Shown piece by piece: positions 44,981 to 53,263 of a stretch of DNA of 64,000 bases. The DNA is from JALOAT01 sp041687015 (GTDB lineage Bacteria > Pseudomonadota > Gammaproteobacteria > Thiohalomonadales > Thiohalomonadaceae), in contig JAWLCT010000005.1 of NCBI GenBank assembly GCA_041687015.1, forward strand, positions 1-64,000, read 5' to 3'. The translations under genes and the position numbers were made by a program. Under the pieces are notes generated by a model that did not search any database, was not told the origin of the DNA, and saw nothing but the letters and a program-made list of their open reading frames with translations. Each line of letters starts with the position of its first letter. Within the stretch, counting starts at the first letter, position 1.

Positions 44981-46069
44981 CTAACGGTCACCACTCGACG
45001 CACGTCGGATCCCGGCTACATGGCTTTCCAGTTCATCCACGCGGTGTTCGCTGGTGTGTTCCGCCAACACACGGCGGCGCGCGTGTTCACCCATGGCGAT
45101 GCGTCGTTCGATGGGCATGTCGCGCAACAGCATCAGCACGTCATGCGCGGTATCCGCAACGGCGATCTCGTGACCGGGCTTGAACACCGTTTCCAATCCT
45201 GGCCAGCCGTCACTGATGATGGGTGTCGCGCAGGCGGCGGCCTCGAACAGGCGCACGCTGGGTGACCAGCCGAGCCGAACCATGTCCGCACGCGTGACGT
45301 TGAGGGTAAAGCGCTGGCGGTTGTAGAACATCCTGTGCTCCGCAGGCGGCAAGTGTTCCAGGTGCACGGTGTTTTCGGACCAGGCGATATCTGACGGGTA
45401 TTGCGGGCCGGCGCAGACGAAACGACCCTCGCGCCACAATCGGGCGGGTTCCAGCAGCAGCCGTTCGAGCGTGGGCTGGCGGTCTGGTGCATAGGTACCC
45501 AGGTAACCAAGATCCCAGCATTCGGAAACAGGCTCGGGATGATAGAGCTCGGGATCGGCCGAACAATACAACGCACGTGCACGCGGCGCGCCAAATTCGT
45601 GTTCCAGCACCTGGAGCGCAGGCCCGCCGGTGAACGACAGATAAAGGTCATAGGCCGCGACCTGGCTGCGGGTGAGATAGGGACAGGTGCCGGAAGCCAG
45701 TTGCGCCAGCGTGACCGGTGTGTCGATGTCGTAAAACGCGCGCACGCCCCGCGCGGTTTCCAGTACCCACTGACCGACCTTGTCGCCTTCCGGCACATAG
45801 GAACCGACCATTACCAGGTCCGCATTGCGCACATCTGCGGCATGGTGCGCCTTCAAGGTGCTGATGCTGTCGTACAACACGGTGCGGCCGTAGGGCGGCG
45901 CGGGCAAGTCGCGGTTGCGGGCGTACCATGGTTTGTCGCATTCCAGAAACAGCACCTCATGGCCGCGTGCGGCCAAAGCGCGCACCAGTCCGCGATAGGT
46001 GGTGGCGTGGCCGTTGCCCCATGATGAAGTGATGGACAGGCCGAGAATGACGATGCCTAGGCGGGCCAT
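44981..46069 (-). CDS. CgeB-like glycosyltransferase (copy 1)
   Basis: 362 residues from ATG 46069, preceded by AAAGGAATCTC. The N-terminus LGIVILGLSITSSWGNGHATTYRGLVRALAARGHEVLFLE is shared with the proteins at 49558 and 50678. The C-terminal block MVRLGWSPSVRLFEAAACATPIISDGWPGLETVF is typical of CgeB/DUF3880-like GT-B enzymes, where the glutamate of FEAAACA faces the nucleotide sugar. The acceptor is unknown. It is followed on the same strand by nothing else in this window and preceded 16 bases upstream by a GT4 gene. Confidence 0.85.
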   Translation of the reverse strand: MARLGIVILGLSITSSWGNGHATTYRGLVRALAARGHEVLFLECDKPWYARNRDLPAPPYGRTVLYDSISTLKAHHAADVRNADLVMVGSYVPEGDKVGQWVLETARGVRAFYDIDTPVTLAQLASGTCPYLTRSQVAAYDLYLSFTGGPALQVLEHEFGAPRARALYCSADPELYHPEPVSECWDLGYLGTYAPDRQPTLERLLLEPARLWREGRFVCAGPQYPSDIAWSENTVHLEHLPPAEHRMFYNRQRFTLNVTRADMVRLGWSPSVRLFEAAACATPIISDGWPGLETVFKPGHEIAVADTAHDVLMLLRDMPIERRIAMGEHARRRVLAEHTSEHRVDELESHVAGIRRASSGDR

Positions 46070-46085
46070 GAGATTCCTTTCAAAG

Positions 46086-47192
46086 TCAAAGTGCTTCACA
46101 CGCGGGGTGGGTCTCGACCAGACGCCGGTAAAGCCTTAAATAATTTTCGGCGCAGACATCGAGCGTGTACCGATTGGCGGCAATCAGTGCCTTGTGCATG
46201 TACAGGACACGCAACCCGTCGTCCCGGGCCAATCGATCGATTGCCGCGGCAAGTGCATCGGGATCGTCCGGTGGCACGAACAAAGCGCTGTCGTCCCAGA
46301 GCTCCCGCAAACTCGGGATGTCACCCAGCACCAGAGCACAGCCGTGCATGGCGGCTTCGAGGACGGACAGGCCGAACGGCTCGTAGCGCGCCGGCAGCGT
46401 GTAAATGGCTGCGCGCGTGTACCAGGAGGCGAGCGTTTCGGGAGCGAGCAGGCCGAGGTGTCTGATGCTGCCGAGGTCCACGCACCAGCCGTCCGGGTGC
46501 TGTGTGCTGCCGGCAAGATAAAAAGGCCAGGTCATCCGATCGGCGGCGCGCACCGCCGTTTGCACGTTCTTGGCCTCGTCCCAGAGACGGCCGACGGTGA
46601 GCACGAAGGGCTCCTTTGTGGCGGGATCCACGTCAGCGCCACGGGGCGGCAGGCCGTTTCGGATCACTTCACCGTGGGGAATCATGCCGTAGTGCGAGCC
46701 GAGTGACGCGAGCATTGCGCGCGAGGGCGCCACCACCGCATGGGCGGCCGCGATGCCGCTGCGCACGGCTGTCTCGTAGCGCGCATAGGCAAGCGGAGGG
46801 CGGCTCCCGTGCACGGCGTGCCACCACGAATACACGCAGGAATGTCCCACCACCAGGTGCGGGGCACGCCAGGGCAGGACGCCATGGGCATAGCCATTGA
46901 GGTGCACCACGTCCGGCCCGATCTGGTCTTCGAGCGCAAGCAGCCAATCGCCGGCCGCAGCCACGTCGTCCCAGGGGTCATGCATCCATTCCAGGCAAAA
47001 ACTGCTTTCATGCAATTGCAAACCGGGAATGCGTGCAGCATCGCGGCGTTGAACGGCCCGGGGGCGTTTGCCCATGGTGGCGAGATGAACCTCGACGCCA
47101 CGCGCGGCAAAAGCCGCCGCGAGGTGCAACGCATAGGTCCAGACCCCGCCGACGGTGTCCGCGGTCATCAGGACACGCAGCGGGCGCGCCAT
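46086..47192 (-). CDS. GT4-family glycosyltransferase
   Basis: 368 residues from ATG 47192 with GGAGGAACC before it. The N-terminus RVLMTADTVGGVWTYALHLAAAFAARGVEV is the donor-site glycine loop of GT-B enzymes, and the E-X7-E type motif EPFGLSVLEAAMHGCALVLGD is present near residue 290. Donor and acceptor cannot be predicted. It lies directly upstream of the CgeB-like gene and is likely cotranscribed with it. Confidence 0.9.
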   Translation of the reverse strand: MARPLRVLMTADTVGGVWTYALHLAAAFAARGVEVHLATMGKRPRAVQRRDAARIPGLQLHESSFCLEWMHDPWDDVAAAGDWLLALEDQIGPDVVHLNGYAHGVLPWRAPHLVVGHSCVYSWWHAVHGSRPPLAYARYETAVRSGIAAAHAVVAPSRAMLASLGSHYGMIPHGEVIRNGLPPRGADVDPATKEPFVLTVGRLWDEAKNVQTAVRAADRMTWPFYLAGSTQHPDGWCVDLGSIRHLGLLAPETLASWYTRAAIYTLPARYEPFGLSVLEAAMHGCALVLGDIPSLRELWDDSALFVPPDDPDALAAAIDRLARDDGLRVLYMHKALIAANRYTLDVCAENYLRLYRRLVETHPACEAL

Positions 47193-47344
47193 GGTTCCTC
47201 CGAAGGGAAGCTTTGCCGAATCCGTGATGTGGACCACCAGAACAGCTTGGCCCGAACGGGCGATCTTTCAAGGTGAAGTCACCGGCTTTGTCATGGCATT
47301 CGCCATAGGGCTTCCCAATGCTGATGGGGACGACGGAGAACGCC

Positions 47345-48199
47345 ATGGCCGAAGCTTCTCAGCCCCCACAGCATCAACCTCATCAACCCGGGCGCGAGCA
47401 TGCCATGCGGCCGTGTCCGGAATACCTGCGCCCCGGCTATCGGTCCTGTGGAAAACTCACAGGCAAGGCCGCGCTCGTCACCGGCGGTGACAGCGGGATC
47501 GGGCGCGCAGTGGCCGTCATGTTTTCGCGCGAGGGTGCCGACGTGGCCATCGCCTACCTGGAAGAGCATGAGGATGCACGTGAGACCCAACGGCTGGTGG
47601 AAGAGTCCGGTCGCCGCTGCCTGCTGCTCCCCGGTGATCTCGGTGACGAAACGCACTGCCATCACGTCGTGGAACGCACGGTGGAGGCCTTCGGCCATCT
47701 GGACGTCGTGATCAACAATGCGGGCGAGCAGCACGAGCGAAGCGATCTCAGCGACATCGATGCCGCCCAGTTGGAGCGCACCTTTCGCACCAATGTGTTC
47801 TCGATGTTTCACGTGAGCAAGGCCGCTCTGCCGCATCTCAAGCCGGGTGCGGCCATCGTGAATTCGGCCTCGGTCACGGCTTACGTGGGCCACCCGACAC
47901 TGATGGACTATGCGGCTACGAAGGGCGCCATCGTTGCGTTCACGCGCTCGCTCTCCAGCAATCTCGCGGCGCGGGGGATCCGCGTGAATGCTGTGGCGCC
48001 GGGCCCGATATGGACACCGCTGATTCCGGCCACCTTCAGCGAAGAACACGTGGCCAAGTTCGGTGCGTCAAAACCGCTCGGTCGCGCAGGGCAGCCTTCC
48101 GAAGTGGCACCGTGTTTCCTTTTCCTGGCATCAGATGATGCGTCCTACATGACCGGGCAGGTACTGCATCCCAATGGCGGCGAAATCGTGAACGGATAG
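47345..48199 (+). CDS. Short-chain dehydrogenase/reductase
   Basis: 284 residues from ATG 47345. The cofactor motif TGGDSGIGRAVAV and the NNAG motif are followed by the catalytic serine in VNSASVTAYVG, and YAATKGAIVAFT gives the Y-x3-K pair. Its long N-terminal extension (EYLRPGYRSCGKLTGKAALV) is like YghA/glucose-dehydrogenase-type general-stress SDRs. The substrate is unknown. It is divergent from the GT4 gene and followed by a small conserved gene 9 bases downstream. Confidence 0.9.
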   Translation: MAEASQPPQHQPHQPGREHAMRPCPEYLRPGYRSCGKLTGKAALVTGGDSGIGRAVAVMFSREGADVAIAYLEEHEDARETQRLVEESGRRCLLLPGDLGDETHCHHVVERTVEAFGHLDVVINNAGEQHERSDLSDIDAAQLERTFRTNVFSMFHVSKAALPHLKPGAAIVNSASVTAYVGHPTLMDYAATKGAIVAFTRSLSSNLAARGIRVNAVAPGPIWTPLIPATFSEEHVAKFGASKPLGRAGQPSEVAPCFLFLASDDASYMTGQVLHPNGGEIVNG

Positions 48200-48208
48200 G
48201 AGGCATCC

Positions 48209-48496
48209 ATGGCCGGTGAAAGTCACGTGACCACCAACCACGAGGAAATCAAACGCTGGATGGAGAGCCGCGGCGGACGTCCCGCTTCCGTGAAGGGGAC
48301 AGGCGGTGGTGAAGACCCCGGTATTCTGCGGGTCAATTTCCCGGGCTATGCCGAAGAATCCCTCGAAAGCATCGAGTGGGACGAATTCTTCCGCAAATTC
48401 GAGGAGAATGAGCTCGCGTTTCTCTATCAGGATGAGACCAAGAGTGGAGAAACCAGCCGCTTTTTCAAATTCGTGCGGCGTGATCGTACCCATTGA
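48209..48496 (+). CDS. Conserved small protein, unknown function
   Basis: 95 residues with GGAGGCATCC before ATG 48209. The pattern HEEIKRWMESRGGRPASVKGTG...DPGILRVNFPGY...LESIEWDEFFRKFEENELAFLYQDE...SRFFKFVRR is recurrent in genomes of many soil and aquatic proteobacteria as an unnamed protein. Its place behind a stress-type SDR suggests a general-stress role, which is only an inference. Confidence 0.7.
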   Translation: MAGESHVTTNHEEIKRWMESRGGRPASVKGTGGGEDPGILRVNFPGYAEESLESIEWDEFFRKFEENELAFLYQDETKSGETSRFFKFVRRDRTH

Positions 48497-48585
48497 GCGT
48501 TTTGGCCAGGCCCGCGTCCGCATGCGGGTCAGGAATAGGCTAAATCTTTGACTAGACGCTACTGTGCCGTCGTCAAGGAGGACGC

Positions 48586-49554
48586 ATGTCAAGGGTACTC
48601 GTCACCGGCGGAGCCGGCTTTCTCGGGCGACACCTGTGTGCGCGCCTGCTGGCGGACGGACACGATGTCTTTTGTGTCGATAACTTCCAGACCGGTGTGC
48701 GCGAGAACATCGCGGAATTCGTCGATGATCCCAGGCTTACCGTGCTCGAACATGACGTGTGCCGACCCTTCGATGTGCCGGTCGAACAGATCTATAACCT
48801 CGCCTGTGCCGCCAGCCCGGTGCATTATCAAAGCGATCCCCTGCATACCCTCAAGACCAGCGTACTGGGCGCCATCCATGCCCTGGAGCTCGCGATGCGG
48901 CATGGCGCCCGGGTGCTGCAGGCATCAACCAGCGAAGTCTATGGCGATCCGTTACAGCACCCTCAGACCGAAGCCTATTGGGGGCACGTCAATCCCATCG
49001 GCACGCGCGCATGTTACGACGAAGGCAAACGTTGTGCAGAAACCCTGTTTTTCGATTACCGACGCCAGCGCTCTGCACGGGTCAAAGTGGTCCGCATATT
49101 CAATACCTACGGTCCCTACATGCAGCAGGGTGACGGACGCGTGGTCTCCAACTTCATCGTACAGGCGTTGACCAACAGGCCCCTGACCATCTATGGCAGT
49201 GGCAGTCAGACCCGCTCGTTTTGTTATGTGGATGATCTGGTGGACGGCCTGGTGCGCATGATGAATTCCGCTGAGCAGGTGTGCGGGCCGTTCAATCTCG
49301 GCAACCCAAGCGAGTTCACGGTAGCGGAACTGGCCGAGCGTGTGCGTGCACTGACCGGGTCGCGATCAGCGATCGTGTATCGACCGCTGCCCAGTGACGA
49401 TCCGCGCCAACGTCGTCCGGACATCACCAAGGCCCGCCGGCAGCTGGACTGGGAACCCACCACGCCTCTCGATAAAGGCCTGAAAAAAACCATCGCGTAT
49501 TTCGAACAAAGGCTGCGCCAAGGTATTCCCGAGGCCGCCCCCCGCATCGCCTGA
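48586..49554 (+). CDS. NAD-dependent UDP-glucuronate decarboxylase-like epimerase
   Basis: 322 residues. The Rossmann motif is TGGAGFLGRHLC, the active-site pair Y-x3-K is YDEGKRCAE, and the region ARVKVVRIFNTYGPYMQQGDGRVVSNFIVQAL is typical of UDP-xylose synthases (UXS). Product: UDP-xylose from UDP-glucuronate, or a related sugar. It has AAGGAGGACGC before the start. It ends 3 bases from the end of the converging CgeB-like gene, with no terminator between them. Confidence 0.88.
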   Translation: MSRVLVTGGAGFLGRHLCARLLADGHDVFCVDNFQTGVRENIAEFVDDPRLTVLEHDVCRPFDVPVEQIYNLACAASPVHYQSDPLHTLKTSVLGAIHALELAMRHGARVLQASTSEVYGDPLQHPQTEAYWGHVNPIGTRACYDEGKRCAETLFFDYRRQRSARVKVVRIFNTYGPYMQQGDGRVVSNFIVQALTNRPLTIYGSGSQTRSFCYVDDLVDGLVRMMNSAEQVCGPFNLGNPSEFTVAELAERVRALTGSRSAIVYRPLPSDDPRQRRPDITKARRQLDWEPTTPLDKGLKKTIAYFEQRLRQGIPEAAPRIA

Positions 49555-49557
49555 GAT

Positions 49558-50652
49558 TCATGGCGCGATCCGCATCGCGGGTTCGCGACCACACAGCAGA
49601 GCCTCCACCTGAGCGGCCCGGTGTGCGTAGGTGTGATCACGTAACACCCGCTGACGGGCCCGTTCGCCGATGCGCCGGGCACGTTCGACACTCAATTGAT
49701 CCAGCCACCACGCCACGTGATCGCCGTCCCTCGCCAGCAGCACTTCGCGGCCCGGTTCCAGGAAGTCCTCAATGCCCAGCCAGCTGTCGCTTAGCAAGCA
49801 GGCGCCCGCACCCGCCGCTTCGAACACCCGGGTGGCAGGCGACCAGCCGTTTTGCGCCATGCTGTCTCGACTGATGTTGAGCACTGCCGTGGGTGTACAG
49901 TTGAACGTGTTGTGATCGCGCGTATACACATGCCCCACGTAGTGCACGTTGGACGGCCGCGGTTTGTCATGCCAGCCGGCGCCGCCAAGAATGAAGCGGG
50001 CATGGGGGCGCAGCTGCGCAGCACGCAGGAAATACTCTTCCACACGAACCTCCCGGTCCGGTAAGCGGTTGCCGAGAAAGCCCAGCGTCCCGGCAAAACG
50101 CGGATCCGGTTGAGCGGGATGATGCGTATCGGGATCGAGCGCGTTGTAGATCGGCTGGCACAGGCGTGCGCCTAGTTGGCGATAGGCGTTTACTACCGGT
50201 TCTCCACCGCCGTAGGTGAGCACCATGTCGTAGCGATGAATCAGCGGACGCAGCGCGTCCCCGGGATCCGCGTGCATGCGGGCCAGCGTCGCCGGCGCAT
50301 CCACATCCCAAAAGACACCGATGGACCCGGGGCGTACATGTTCTGGAACGGCGGCTTCCAGCAGCTCGTCAAAGACGCCCACGCCACTGGCCTTGACCAG
50401 CACATCGGCGTTTCCGGCGTGCTCCAGGGCCGCATGTACGCCGGGTTCGCTGGCAGGGTAGACCACCACCCTGGCCCAGCTGGGATCGTCCATATCGCGG
50501 TGCTGTTGGCGATCGTACGCGTCGGGCTCGAAGAACGTGATGCGGTGACCGCGCGCCGCAAGCGCTCGCAAGATACCGCGGTAGTAGGTGGCGGCACCGT
50601 TCCAGTACGCCGACACCAGGCTGGAACCGAAAAACGCGATGGAAAGGCCCAT
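49558..50652 (-). CDS. CgeB-like glycosyltransferase (copy 2)
   Basis: 364 residues; ATG 50652 has GGGAG upstream. The N-terminus LSIAFFGSSLVSAYWNGAATYYRGILRALAARGHRITFFE closely parallels copy 1. The C-terminal block MAQNGWSPATRVFEAAGAGACLLSDSWLGIEDFLEPGREV is the CgeB sugar-nucleotide site. It is 25 bases after copy 3 on the same strand and belongs to the long minus-strand operon. Confidence 0.85.
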   Translation of the reverse strand: MGLSIAFFGSSLVSAYWNGAATYYRGILRALAARGHRITFFEPDAYDRQQHRDMDDPSWARVVVYPASEPGVHAALEHAGNADVLVKASGVGVFDELLEAAVPEHVRPGSIGVFWDVDAPATLARMHADPGDALRPLIHRYDMVLTYGGGEPVVNAYRQLGARLCQPIYNALDPDTHHPAQPDPRFAGTLGFLGNRLPDREVRVEEYFLRAAQLRPHARFILGGAGWHDKPRPSNVHYVGHVYTRDHNTFNCTPTAVLNISRDSMAQNGWSPATRVFEAAGAGACLLSDSWLGIEDFLEPGREVLLARDGDHVAWWLDQLSVERARRIGERARQRVLRDHTYAHRAAQVEALLCGREPAMRIAP

Positions 50653-50677
50653 ACAATGCTCCCGTGGCCGTCGAGGA

Positions 50678-51823
50678 TCAGGTTTTCGCATGCCTGCGCG
50701 GCGGCACGCTTGGGGAACGCGTTTCAATGCCCTGACAACCGATCTCAGCGGCAATGGCGAGTATTTCGTCGACCCGGTGTGCACAGGTGTGGCGGGCGAG
50801 AATGGTTTCGCGACCGTGGCGGGCGAGAGACCCTGCCAAAGCGGCATCGCCCAGCACATCGCGCAGGTGACGGCGCATGGCGATGCCGTCGCGAGCCTGA
50901 AGGTAATCGACACCCGGCCGGAACAGGTGCTCGGTATCTTCCCAGAGCGCCATCACAAGCGGAATGCCGCAGGCAAGCGCTTCGAAAGGGCGAATGGTCG
51001 GGATGCCAGGGAGCTGATCCAAATAGGGACGGCGCGGCACGTGCACCGTCACGCGATGCGCGGCAAAGGCGGCGGGGACGTCAAAGTTGGCGATCCAGCC
51101 GGCGTATTCGATGCCCATCCTGGCAAGTTCTGCCTGCGCCGATTCGGGATAACGGACGCCGTGCACGCGGCAACGCAGTTTCAGCGCGGCGGCGGGATCG
51201 AAAAGGAATTCGTGCAGTTCCGAGGTGCGTTCGTCATCGCCCCAGTTGCCAATCCACACCAATTCACGGCGCTCTCCTTCGTCGTAAGCCAGCGGCCGGA
51301 AGACACGGGGGTCGGCCGCCTCGTGCCAGACCCATACGCGTTCGGCCCAGCCGTGTTCCAAATAGCGCTCCCGGAGGGCGGCTCCGAAGGCGAGCACTCC
51401 GTCGTAGTGCGACAGGTCATACCGGTCGATGCTGTGCGGTTCGCTTACCGAACGGTGGTGGGTGTCGTGAAAAAGGAGCCGATACCCCCCGTGGTGTGCG
51501 CGGTGATGCCCGATGCGCGCCACCAACGCGTGATCGTTCCATTCGTGCACCAGCACCAGGTCCATATCCTCGAGGCGGCGTTCCAGCTCGGGATGCGCGG
51601 GATCGTAAGGTTCCGTGCGCAGCAACGGATACGCAGCGTGCAGCCGTTCCAGCACGTGAGGATCCTCACGGGCCTGGTTGACGAAACTCCAGGCGTTGCG
51701 GGGTTCGAACACATGAACCGTGTGCCCACGTCGTGTCAGTTCGGTGACCACCCCACGCAGAAAGTGAGCGTTCCCGTGATTCCAGTCTGAGCGCAGGGAG
51801 TGACAGAACAGGGCGATTTTCAT
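50678..51823 (-). CDS. CgeB-like glycosyltransferase (copy 3)
   Basis: 381 residues from ATG 51823. It starts KIALFCHSLRSDWNHGNAHFLRGVVTELTRRGHTVHVFE, a more distant version of copies 1 and 2, and carries GIPTIRPFEALACGIPLVMALW as its nucleotide-sugar site. The upstream 165 bases hold a CGCGGAG repeat that separates it from the radical SAM gene. Confidence 0.85.
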   Translation of the reverse strand: MKIALFCHSLRSDWNHGNAHFLRGVVTELTRRGHTVHVFEPRNAWSFVNQAREDPHVLERLHAAYPLLRTEPYDPAHPELERRLEDMDLVLVHEWNDHALVARIGHHRAHHGGYRLLFHDTHHRSVSEPHSIDRYDLSHYDGVLAFGAALRERYLEHGWAERVWVWHEAADPRVFRPLAYDEGERRELVWIGNWGDDERTSELHEFLFDPAAALKLRCRVHGVRYPESAQAELARMGIEYAGWIANFDVPAAFAAHRVTVHVPRRPYLDQLPGIPTIRPFEALACGIPLVMALWEDTEHLFRPGVDYLQARDGIAMRRHLRDVLGDAALAGSLARHGRETILARHTCAHRVDEILAIAAEIGCQGIETRSPSVPPRRHAKT

Positions 51824-51848
51824 ACGGTGCGGTTCCCAGCCTGGGGGG

Positions 51849-51982
51849 TGGACGCGGAGAGCGCGGAGACGCGGAGCACGCGGAGAAAATCCATCTTCAG
51901 CAGAACTGCCGCAACATTTTTCGGGTGAAGGGGCATCCATCCACGAAATGAGACTCCGGGTCCTCCGCGCCTCCGCGTTTCG
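51849..51982. repeat. CGCGGAG palindromic repeat in the operon
   Basis: Tandem GCGGAG units at 51853-51885 and an inverted counterpart CCTCCGCGCCTCCGCG at 51962-51977. It resembles the CCACGGAGG family with a GC-rich core and lies between the radical SAM gene and the CgeB copy 3 gene. Confidence 0.7.
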
Positions 51983-51988
51983 AACACG

Positions 51989-53263
51989 TCATGAATCGAG
52001 ACGCTCCAAACGGGCAAGCGGCAGCGGGCGTTCGTCCTGGATGTCGCTGAAGCGGCTGAACTGGCCGAGGTAGTGCTCGTGGGCGCGCTCCCAGGCGTGG
52101 TCATCCGGCGGGCCCCAGATTTCGGTATAGCCGGGCGAACCAGGGTAAGGAAACATCGGCACGGGCTTGTTGACCCATACACCTTGGCCGAGCAAGGACT
52201 GCCGGAATTCTTCCACTGCCGTACTGTCGTCCACCCCGGAGTCGAGCAGACTGGCCTGCACGAAGGGCACCGTGCGACGCGCGTGCAGCAAACGGGCGCG
52301 CAGCGCGTCGGCGTCGAGTTTGCAGTTCTTGTTCAGCAACAGGCGCCCGAGATCGGACACGCTTTCGATCCCCGCCTCGATGGACACGCAGCCGGCGTGG
52401 CCCAACAGGTCGAGCATGTCGGGCTTCCACAAATCAATGCGTGTCTGGATGCCGAAATTTACCGGGCGGTCGACCAGCGCTTCGAGAAGGTCAGGTTGGG
52501 GCAGGAAGATCTCATCCACGAAGTACACGTATCCGACGCCCTGCTGAATCAGTGCATCGATTTCCGCGAGCACATTGGCGAGAGGACGGCGGCGAAATGC
52601 GTCGCGAAAATTGTCCTTTGCACAGAAGCTGCAGGCGTATGGACAGCCGCGTGAAGCCTCCATCTCGGCGCCGAGTCCGACACGCGGCTCGTCGAAACGA
52701 TGATGATGGTGTTCGTGGAGAAAGTGACTTTCCCAGTGCAACACGGGGAGATTGTCAAACCCTGCGGCTTGAGGGCCGCCCTGCACGACGACGCCATTGC
52801 TCTTGCGGTAGGCGAGGCCCATCACGCCCCGCCAGTCGCCCGCAAGGCGCGGCAAGACTTCCTCGCACTCACCCATGACGACGGCATCCACGGGGAGTTT
52901 CGTCAAGGTGGCATGAGGCGTGGTGGAACCATGGGGCCCGACGGCGACCAGCACCGGCGACACGTCACGCAGCGCATGGCACGCACGCAATGGCGAGCGG
53001 AGCTCCGGCGGCGGGCAGCGCCAGAACAGGTAGGTGGGTGCAGTAGTGATGACGGTGATGTCGGGACCGAAGTGTTTCACCCGGTCACGCACCGCTTCCA
53101 TGTCCAGCCCTTCGATGGATGCATCGACCAACAGCACGTCGTGACCTTCGCGCGTGAGTAACGCGCGCGAATAGCCGAATTCCAACGGCAGATGCGGGTC
53201 ACGGCAGCCGAAATAAATGCTGCCGGTGAAGTCCCAGGGGGGATTCACCAGGGCATATTTCAT
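51989..53263 (-). CDS. B12-binding-domain radical SAM protein
   Basis: 424 residues. An N-terminal cobalamin-binding-like domain (about 1-170: YALVNPPWDFTGSIYFGC, VLLVDASIEGLDMEAVRDRV) is followed by the radical SAM motif SRGCPYACSFCAKDNF, cysteines near 206, 210 and 213. Such class B-like enzymes often do C-methylation, or sulfur insertion, on unreactive carbons; some proteins keep only the fold. Start ATG 53263 overlaps the stop of the upstream fusion gene (ATGA). It is the third gene of the operon and works with sugar enzymes, so an oligosaccharide or sugar-nucleotide substrate is likely. Confidence 0.88.
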   Translation of the reverse strand: MKYALVNPPWDFTGSIYFGCRDPHLPLEFGYSRALLTREGHDVLLVDASIEGLDMEAVRDRVKHFGPDITVITTAPTYLFWRCPPPELRSPLRACHALRDVSPVLVAVGPHGSTTPHATLTKLPVDAVVMGECEEVLPRLAGDWRGVMGLAYRKSNGVVVQGGPQAAGFDNLPVLHWESHFLHEHHHHRFDEPRVGLGAEMEASRGCPYACSFCAKDNFRDAFRRRPLANVLAEIDALIQQGVGYVYFVDEIFLPQPDLLEALVDRPVNFGIQTRIDLWKPDMLDLLGHAGCVSIEAGIESVSDLGRLLLNKNCKLDADALRARLLHARRTVPFVQASLLDSGVDDSTAVEEFRQSLLGQGVWVNKPVPMFPYPGSPGYTEIWGPPDDHAWERAHEHYLGQFSRFSDIQDERPLPLARLERLDS

